Assembly (NCBI GenBank): GCA_035632095.1
Contig: DASQHM010000075.1
Span: 1-9,521, forward strand
Reading direction: 5' to 3'
DNA length: 9,521 nt
From: DASQHM01 sp035632095
GTDB lineage: Bacteria; Pseudomonadota; Alphaproteobacteria; Ferrovibrionales; Ferrovibrionaceae
Below the pieces are notes generated by a model. That model did not search any database. It was not told the DNA's origin and saw nothing but the letters and a program-made list of their open reading frames with translations. Shown here one piece after another: positions 1 through 4,804 of this stretch. Every line of letters begins with the position of its first letter. Position 1 is the stretch's first letter. Both the position numbers and the translations under genes were made by a program.

Positions 1-1
1 C

Positions 2-439
2 ATGCTCGATCCCTATCAAGTGGTCGATGCGCGCGCCATCGGCGCCGATTGCATCCTGCTCATCATGGCGGCCGTGAGCGATGGCCAAGCGGCCGAGCTG
101 GAGCGGACGGCGCTCGAATGGGGCATGGACGTGCTGATCGAGGTCCATGACCGGGCCGAGCTGGATCGCGCCGCCAAACTCAAGAGCACGCTGATCGGCA
201 TCAACAATCGAAACCTGAAAACGCTCAAGGGCGATTTGGCGGTCACGGAAGCTCTGGCGCCGCACATGCGGCAGGACGCGCTCGTGGTTTGCGAGAGCGG
301 CCTTGGCAGCCCCGCCGATCTCGCGCGCATGAGCCGCATCGGCGTGAACTGCTTTCTCGTGGGCGAATCCCTGATGCGCGAGACGGACGTGGCGGCCGCG
401 ACCAGGCGTCTCTTGGCGCGCCAGAGCGCCCACGCATGA
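2..439 (+). CDS. trpC: Indole-3-glycerol phosphate synthase, C-terminal part (5' truncated by the window edge)
   Basis: Converts 1-(2-carboxyphenylamino)-1-deoxyribulose 5-phosphate to indole-3-glycerol phosphate, the fourth step of tryptophan synthesis, in the cytoplasm. The visible 145 residues are about the last 55% of a (beta/alpha)8 barrel that is normally about 260-270 aa. The window opens at the family motif LDPYQV, so the first Met is internal and the true start lies upstream. Recognisable strands are GADCILLI (14-21), VLIEVHD (44-50, Glu47 matching the conserved barrel Glu), IGINNRNLKT (65-74, conserved Asn68), VVCESGL (95-101, Ser99) and FLVGESLM (118-125, phosphate-binding end). 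The catalytic Lys of the N-terminal half is outside the window. Its TGA stop overlaps the moaC ATG as ATGA, so it is the upstream partner of a trp-moa operon. No frame damage is seen. Confidence 0.95.
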   Translation: MLDPYQVVDARAIGADCILLIMAAVSDGQAAELERTALEWGMDVLIEVHDRAELDRAAKLKSTLIGINNRNLKTLKGDLAVTEALAPHMRQDALVVCESGLGSPADLARMSRIGVNCFLVGESLMRETDVAAATRRLLARQSAHA

Positions 440-912
440 GCAAGCTCACCCACTTCGACGCTGAGGGAAAGGCCGCCATGGTGGATGTTTCGGCGAAGGC
501 CGAAACCGACCGGCAGGCGACCGCCAAGGGCAGCGTGTTCATGCAGGCGGCGACGCTCGCATTGATCCAGGCGGGCCGCGCCGAGAAAGGCGACGTGCTG
601 GGCGTCGCGCGGCTTGCCGGAATCATGGCGGCCAAGAAGACCCATGAACTCATTCCGCTCTGCCATCCGCTTGCACTCACGTCCATCATGGTGGAATTGG
701 TGCCCGACCTGGCGCGCAACGCCGTCGACATCACGGCGACGGCGAAGCTCAAGGGCCGCACCGGCGTCGAAATGGAGGCGCTGACCGCCGTGAGCGTGGC
801 CGCGCTCACGGTCTACGACATGGTCAAGTCGGTCGACCGCAGCATGCGCATTGCCGATATCCGGCTGGTTGAAAAGTCAGGCGGTAAATCAGGCCACTAC
901 AAGGCGACGTGA
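436..912 (+). CDS. moaC: Cyclic pyranopterin monophosphate synthase MoaC
   Basis: Second step of molybdenum cofactor synthesis: MoaC turns the 3',8-cyclo-GTP made by MoaA into cyclic pyranopterin monophosphate. The protein has 158 aa, the usual family length (about 160). Landmarks are MVDV (15-18), the PLCHPL motif (74-79, His77), the GVEMEALTAVS signature (110-120, Glu112 and Glu114), and YDMVKSVDRSM (127-137), which supplies the catalytic pair Asp128 and Lys131. These positions match E. coli MoaC numbering. The start is the ATG at 436, inside the trpC stop (ATGA), which implies translational coupling; an upstream extension of this frame would run through trpC and is not needed. The stop overlaps the moeA start. 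No sign of damage or unusual composition. Confidence 0.97.
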   Translation: MSKLTHFDAEGKAAMVDVSAKAETDRQATAKGSVFMQAATLALIQAGRAEKGDVLGVARLAGIMAAKKTHELIPLCHPLALTSIMVELVPDLARNAVDITATAKLKGRTGVEMEALTAVSVAALTVYDMVKSVDRSMRIADIRLVEKSGGKSGHYKAT

Positions 913-2120
913 TGATCTCGGTCGAGGAAGCAAAGGGGCGCATCGTCGATGCCTTGCGTGCTTCTCCGGCGGAGACCGTAGCGTTGAGCTTGGCCGCTGG
1001 CCGCGTTCTGGCCGAGGACGTGGTCTCGCGGCGAACGCAGCCGCCGGTCGACATGTCCGCCATGGACGGATGGGCGGTGCGCGCGGCCGACGTGACGAAG
1101 GTGCCGGCGTTGCTGACCGAAGTCGGAGCCGCTCCCGCAGGTGGCGCTTTCGATGGCGTCGTCGGGCCGGGTCAGGCCGTACGCATCTTCACCGGCGGAC
1201 CGCTGCCCCGCGGCGCCGATTGCATCGTCATCCAGGAAGACGCCGACAGATCCGGGATGAACGTGACAGTGCGCGAGGCGTCGAAGCCGGGACAGCATGT
1301 GCGCCGCGCCGGCCTCGATTTCAGCGCCGGCGACGTCAAGCTGAAAGCGGGCCGCCGCCTCACGCCAGCCGACATCGGCCTGGCCGCCGCCATGGACGTG
1401 CCGTGGCTCGCCGTGCGCCGCCGGCCGCGCGTCGCGTTGCTGGCGACGGGCGATGAACTCGTGCGGCCGGGCGAACCGGTCGGGCCCAACCAGATCGTCT
1501 CGTCCAATGCCTTGGCGCTGTCGGCGCTCATCGCCGGCGCCGGCGGCGAAGCGATCGATCTCGGCATTGCCCGCGACAACAGGGAATCGCTTATCGCGGC
1601 ACTCGACCGCGCGCGCGGCGCGGATCTGCTGGTCACCCTCGGCGGCGCATCGGTCGGCGAATACGATCTGGTGCAGAAGGCCTTCGGCGAGCGCGGCTTG
1701 GCGCTCGACTTCTGGCGCATCGCCATGCGGCCCGGCAAGCCGCTCATGTTCGGCAACGTCGCCGGCACGCCGGTGCTGGGTCTGCCGGGCAATCCGGTGT
1801 CTTCGCTGGTTTGCGGCATGCTGTTCCTGATCCCGGCGCTGGAGAAGATGCTCGGCCTGAACGCGAGCGAGCGCCCGCGCACCAATGCAAAACTCGGCCG
1901 CGACCTGGCGGCCAACGATCAGCGGCAGGATTACTTGCGCTCGACGCTGACCTATGGACCGGATGGCGCCGCCGTGGCGACGCCGTTCGAAATTCAGGAT
2001 TCCTCGAACCTGTCGCGCCTCGCCGCCGCCGATTGCCTGGTGATCCGCGCGCCGCGGGCTCCGGCCGCGCGCCGCGGCGATCTGGTGGAGATCATTCTGC
2101 TGGCCAGTTTCGGGCTCTGA
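912..2120 (+). CDS. moeA: Molybdopterin molybdenumtransferase MoeA
   Basis: Inserts molybdate into adenylylated molybdopterin, the final step of basic molybdenum cofactor assembly, in the cytoplasm. The protein has 402 aa, typical of MoeA/gephyrin E-domain proteins. In order: the N-terminal MoeA domain with PPVDMSAMDGWAV (44-56) and IFTGGPLPRGAD (92-103); the MogA-like molybdopterin-binding core with LLATGDELVRPGE (177-189), LGGASVGEYD (243-252, Asp252 equivalent to an E. coli active-site Asp), RPGKPLMFG (273-281) and LGLPGNPVSSLV (289-300); and a C-terminal beta domain to 402. ATG 912 is preferred, giving a TGATG overlap with the moaC stop and AAGG 7 nt upstream; a GTG at 909 would add one residue. 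It completes a trpC-moaC-moeA cluster. The stop lies 6 nt from the stop of the convergent methyltransferase. Confidence 0.96.
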   Translation: MISVEEAKGRIVDALRASPAETVALSLAAGRVLAEDVVSRRTQPPVDMSAMDGWAVRAADVTKVPALLTEVGAAPAGGAFDGVVGPGQAVRIFTGGPLPRGADCIVIQEDADRSGMNVTVREASKPGQHVRRAGLDFSAGDVKLKAGRRLTPADIGLAAAMDVPWLAVRRRPRVALLATGDELVRPGEPVGPNQIVSSNALALSALIAGAGGEAIDLGIARDNRESLIAALDRARGADLLVTLGGASVGEYDLVQKAFGERGLALDFWRIAMRPGKPLMFGNVAGTPVLGLPGNPVSSLVCGMLFLIPALEKMLGLNASERPRTNAKLGRDLAANDQRQDYLRSTLTYGPDGAAVATPFEIQDSSNLSRLAAADCLVIRAPRAPAARRGDLVEIILLASFGL

Positions 2121-2126
2121 CGCGCC

Positions 2127-2936
2127 TTACCTGGGCGCAATGCCCTTCACGGCCCAAGCGATCGCGGCATAGGAACGCGGGCCGTCTGCTTCGCCGTCCA
2201 GATAGGCGCGCCGCACATGGTCGCGGAGGTTCAGGCGCCGTTGGTCGCTCAGCGTCGCGACATAGGCGGCGATGGGCCCTTGCCCGCCCTGGTACGGGAG
2301 CCAGTAATCGTCGAAGGAAGCGAAGTCCATGCGAATGGTCAGCGCCGCGTCGCGGACGTCAGTCAGGCCGGCATCGCGCCACGCCTTGGCCAGTTCGCCC
2401 GGCCGCGTCATGGGCCGCACGTAGTGTTGGGCTCGAAGCGCGTCGGCTTCAGGCTCGATCGCCGCGGCCGTGTCCCAGAAAATGCGAGTCATTAACAGGC
2501 CGCCGCGCGTATCCCAGACCGATGCGGCAACCGTGGCGCCGGGGCGCGCCACGCGCCGCATCTCGGCCACGGCGCGTTCCGCTTGCGGCACGAAATGCAG
2601 CATCAGGAGCGAGAGCACGCGGTCGAAGCTCCTGTCGGCGTACGGCATGGCCGTGGCATCGCCGGTTCGGAATTCGATGCGGCGATCCTGGTTTTGCCGA
2701 CTGGCGAAATCCACGTAGGCCGGGGCATAATCCAATCCGCAAACGCGCCGCACGTTAGCCCGTCGCGCCAACGCAAACGACAGGCTGCCGGTGCCGCAGC
2801 CCACGTCGAGGACTTCTTCCTCGTCCGCCGTCCCGCAGAAATCCAGGAACGGTTCGGCCAAGCGACGGCTCCAGCGCCCCATCTGGCGCTGGTAGGCGTC
2901 GCCGTCGGTCGCCGTGAAGGTCGATGAAGTCGCCAT
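2127..2936 (-). CDS. Class I SAM-dependent methyltransferase (Methyltransf_11/25-like), substrate unknown
   Basis: A predicted soluble methyltransferase of 269 aa. The Rossmann SAM site is clear: motif I is VLDVGCGTG (42-50), the acidic end of beta2 is GLDYAP (67-72), GDATAMPYADRSFDRV (92-107) covers motif II and the post-II region, and MRRVARPGATVAASVWD (126-142) covers the following helix and strand. The C-terminal part (about 150-269) is the variable substrate lid and gives no recognisable specificity; small-molecule methylation (quinone, lipid or similar) is only a guess. The start chosen is ATG at 2936 with GGTGGAG just before it on the minus strand. The frame stays open to a GTG at 2993, but that extension (MASARRLGHAP...) looks non-coding. 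It is convergent with moeA and divergent from lexA, so it may share control DNA with lexA. It is a single gene unrelated to its neighbours and probably accessory in this locus. Confidence 0.88.
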   Translation of the reverse strand: MATSSTFTATDGDAYQRQMGRWSRRLAEPFLDFCGTADEEEVLDVGCGTGSLSFALARRANVRRVCGLDYAPAYVDFASRQNQDRRIEFRTGDATAMPYADRSFDRVLSLLMLHFVPQAERAVAEMRRVARPGATVAASVWDTRGGLLMTRIFWDTAAAIEPEADALRAQHYVRPMTRPGELAKAWRDAGLTDVRDAALTIRMDFASFDDYWLPYQGGQGPIAAYVATLSDQRRLNLRDHVRRAYLDGEADGPRSYAAIAWAVKGIAPR

Positions 2937-2987
2937 GTCTCCACCCAAAATACGCCGATTCGGAGCATGACCCAGTCTTCTCGCGGA

Positions 2988-2999
2988 TGCCACGTGGCA
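2988..2999. promoter_or_regulatory. 12-bp perfect palindrome in the methyltransferase/lexA divergent region
   Basis: TGCCACGTGGCA is a perfect 12-bp inverted repeat without a spacer and includes CACGTG. It lies 51 nt upstream of the methyltransferase ATG and 28 nt before the GAAC-N7-GAAC SOS box, in the only sizeable non-coding stretch of this part. A dimeric-regulator operator for the methyltransferase gene is a reasonable inference. No regulator gene adjoins it, and it does not resemble the LexA site. Confidence 0.4.
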
Positions 3000-3013
3000 A
3001 CGCCGAATTGCCC

Positions 3014-3042
3014 TTGACGCCCGACAAGAACCAAACTAGAAC
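3014..3042 (+). promoter_or_regulatory. lexA promoter (sigma70-like)
   Basis: TTGACG (3014-3019) matches the -35 consensus in 5 of 6 bases. After exactly 17 bp, TAGAAC (3037-3042) matches -10 TATAAT in 4 of 6. The predicted transcript start is near 3049, leaving a leader of about 38 nt before the lexA ATG at 3087, with GGGGG (3076-3080) as ribosome-binding site. The -10 overlaps the second GAAC half of the SOS box, so bound LexA should exclude RNA polymerase. This is inferred from sequence only. Confidence 0.6.
3028..3042 (+). promoter_or_regulatory. LexA operator (SOS box, GAAC-N7-GAAC)
   Basis: GAAC at 3028-3031 and GAAC at 3039-3042 are separated by exactly 7 bases. Read on the other strand this is GTTC-N7-GTTC, the known direct-repeat LexA box of Alphaproteobacteria, which differs from the palindromic CTGT-N8-ACAG of E. 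coli. It lies 44 nt upstream of lexA and covers the predicted -10, the classic arrangement for LexA autorepression. It could also affect the divergent methyltransferase, whose start is 91 nt away on the other side. Confidence 0.9.
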
Positions 3043-3052
3043 ATGCGATCAG

Positions 3053-3067
3053 GTTTCGGTTTTGTTC
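3053..3067 (+). promoter_or_regulatory. Second, degenerate LexA half-dyad (GTTT-N7-GTTC)
   Basis: GTTT (3053-3056), seven bases, then GTTC (3064-3067) matches the GTTC-N7-GTTC SOS consensus with one mismatch and is inverted relative to the first box. The two boxes are symmetric about 3047/3048, with 13 of 20 base pairs matching across the 40-bp dyad 3028-3067. The site would fall in the early transcribed leader of lexA. Whether LexA binds it is unknown; cooperative binding is an inference. Confidence 0.45.
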
Positions 3068-3086
3068 CAAATATTGGGGGCCACCA

Positions 3087-3782
3087 ATGCTGACGCGAAA
3101 ACAACATGAGCTCCTGATGTACATCCATCGGCACCTGGAGCGCGCGGGCGTGTCGCCGTCCTTCGACGAAATGAAGGATGCGCTGCAGCTCAAGTCGAAA
3201 TCCGGCATCCATCGGCTGATCACCGGCCTGGAAGAGCGCGGCTTCATCCGACGGCTGCCGCATCGCGCGCGCGCCCTTGAAGTGGTGAAGATGCCGAACG
3301 CCGTTGTGCCGCCCGCTCCGAAGCGCGCCAGCGGCTTCGCCCCGAGCGTGATCGAGGGCCGCTTCCCCACCGGCGGACCGACGCCCGCAAGCGCCGAGAC
3401 CGTCAGCTTGCCGCTTTACGGGCGCATCGCCGCGGGCACGCCCATCGAGGCGCTGCGCGACCAATCCAACCAAATCGACGTGCCAGCGAGCTTGCTGGCC
3501 GGCGGCGAACACTATGCGCTGGAGATCGCCGGCGACTCGATGATCGAGGCCGGCATTCTCGACGGCGACACGGTCATCCTGCGCCGCTGCGACACGGCCG
3601 AAAACGGCACCATCGTCGTGGCGCTGGTGGACGAGCAGGAGGCGACCCTGAAGCGGCTTCGCCGCAAGGGCAATTCGGTGGCGCTGGAAGCCGCCAACCC
3701 GTCCTACGAAACGCGCATCTTCGGCCCCGACCGGGTGCGCATCCAGGGCAAGCTCGTCGGCCTGATCCGCAAATACAACTGA
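3087..3782 (+). CDS. lexA: SOS repressor LexA
   Basis: Transcriptional repressor of the DNA damage response; RecA filaments trigger its self-cleavage. The protein has 231 aa, within the alphaproteobacterial range (longer than the 202 aa of E. coli LexA). An N-terminal winged helix-turn-helix DNA-binding domain (about 1-68) starts LTRKQHELL and contains PSFDEMKDALQLKSKSGIHRLI (24-45). A Pro-rich linker spans about 69-105. The C-terminal S24 peptidase domain has the cleavage site in YGRIAAGTP (111-119, Ala116-Gly117), the nucleophile Ser151 in AGDSM and the general base Lys189 in ATLKR, so it should be cleavable. The ATG has GGGGG 6 nt upstream. Promoter and SOS box lie directly in front, indicating autoregulation. 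A Gfo/Idh-like gene begins 14 nt after its stop and is likely co-transcribed. Confidence 0.98.
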   Translation: MLTRKQHELLMYIHRHLERAGVSPSFDEMKDALQLKSKSGIHRLITGLEERGFIRRLPHRARALEVVKMPNAVVPPAPKRASGFAPSVIEGRFPTGGPTPASAETVSLPLYGRIAAGTPIEALRDQSNQIDVPASLLAGGEHYALEIAGDSMIEAGILDGDTVILRRCDTAENGTIVVALVDEQEATLKRLRRKGNSVALEAANPSYETRIFGPDRVRIQGKLVGLIRKYN

Positions 3783-3796
3783 GGCAATCCGCGGCG

Positions 3797-4804
3797 GTGG
3801 CGGAAACGCTCCGCGTCGGCCTGATCGGCGCCGGCAGTATGGCCGGCGCCCATGCCGCCGCCTGGCGCGGCATCGACGGTGTGGAGATCGCCGGAATCGC
3901 CAGCCGCACCATGCGCCGCGCGCAAGGGCTGGCGCAGGCCTTCGGCACGCGGGTGTCGGAAATCGACGCGATGCTCGCCGATCCGGCAATCGCCGCCGTC
4001 GATATCTGCGCCCCGACGGCGGCGCATCGCGACCTGGTCATTGCCGCCCTCGCCGGCGGCAAGCACGTCTTCTGCGAAACGCCACTCGCCCACGAGATCG
4101 CCGATGCGGAAGCGATGATCGCCGCCGCGCGTCAAGCCAAGCGCCTGCTGCACGTCGGCCTCCTGATGCGCTCGATCGTCGAATACCGCCACATTTTCGA
4201 GTGCGTGCGTTCCGGCGAACATGGCCGGCTCTTGGCGGTCATGGCCTATCGCCTCGGCTCCTATCTGCGCCCGGGCGCGCCCGATGCCAAGGCGCATTAC
4301 GGCGATCCGGCGACCGAACTCATGACGTTCGATTTCGATGTCCTGAATTGGCTGCTCGGCCCACCGGCAAGTTTGAGCGCGACCGGCGCCCGATTGCCCG
4401 ACGGCCGCTTCGGCGAGATCTCCGCCTTGCTGCATTACGACAGCGGCGCAAGCGCCGTGGTGACCGGCAGCGGCATCATGCCCGCGAAGGCGCCCTACAC
4501 CACCGGTCTTGCCGCGCGCTTCGAGGATGCGGCCTACGAACTGAAAACCGTATTCGACACGATCCCGCCGAAAAGCGCCTTCGTCTTGTATCCGCGGGAC
4601 GGCGCGCCGCAGGCGCTTTCGTTACGCGGTCACAATCCGTATCAGGCCGAATTGCAGGTCTTTGCCGATTGCATACGCGGCCGAGGCGACGCCGACTTGC
4701 TTGACGCAAGGCACGCCTTGGCGGCGCTGATGCTCTCGGACGCGACCCGGAGCTCGCTCAACCTGCGCCAGGCAATTTCGCTCCCCGGCAGCAGAGCGAA
4801 CTAG
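3797..4804 (+). CDS. Gfo/Idh/MocA-family protein with atypical catalytic residues
   Basis: Member of the NAD(P)-dependent Gfo/Idh/MocA superfamily, 335 aa; the family usually oxidises or reduces sugars and polyols. The N-terminal Rossmann fold is intact: VGLIGAGSMAGAHAAAW (7-23) carries the GxGxxxxxH dinucleotide loop, and VDICAPTAAHRDLVIAAL (68-85) is the typical following strand and helix. At the EKP motif the sequence reads CETP (93-96), with Thr95 in place of Lys. In the C-terminal domain the usual D-x-G-x-H-x-x-D segment reads ELMTFDFD (174-181), so the Asp and His positions appear to be Glu174 and Phe178. Substrate is unknown, and the protein may have a changed chemistry or only bind ligands. 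The start is GTG 3797; the first in-frame ATG would cut the Rossmann loop. Only a weak GAGG lies upstream, so coupling to lexA is plausible. Its TAG overlaps the comEC stop. Confidence 0.85.
   Translation: MAETLRVGLIGAGSMAGAHAAAWRGIDGVEIAGIASRTMRRAQGLAQAFGTRVSEIDAMLADPAIAAVDICAPTAAHRDLVIAALAGGKHVFCETPLAHEIADAEAMIAAARQAKRLLHVGLLMRSIVEYRHIFECVRSGEHGRLLAVMAYRLGSYLRPGAPDAKAHYGDPATELMTFDFDVLNWLLGPPASLSATGARLPDGRFGEISALLHYDSGASAVVTGSGIMPAKAPYTTGLAARFEDAAYELKTVFDTIPPKSAFVLYPRDGAPQALSLRGHNPYQAELQVFADCIRGRGDADLLDARHALAALMLSDATRSSLNLRQAISLPGSRAN
4801..4804. other. Shared CTAG: overlapping stop codons of two convergent genes
   Basis: The bases CTAG give TAG on the plus strand (4802-4804, end of the Gfo/Idh-like gene) and TAG on the minus strand (4803-4801, end of comEC). 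The genes therefore overlap tail to tail by 4 bp, leaving no room for an intergenic terminator. Any transcription stop for either gene must lie inside the other. Confidence 0.9.

Noticed and set aside
2107..2140. Rho-independent terminator between moeA and the convergent methyltransferase
   Set aside because: The gap is 6 nt and I see no stable stem followed by a T-run on either strand.
1811..2758. Open frame of 315 codons on the plus strand spanning the moeA end and the methyltransferase
   Set aside because: It overlaps two well-supported genes in other frames, and the translation is Arg/Pro/Ala-rich without family features.
2937..2993. Longer methyltransferase start at GTG 2993
   Set aside because: The added residues do not resemble a methyltransferase N-terminus, and ATG 2936 has a good GGTGGAG upstream.
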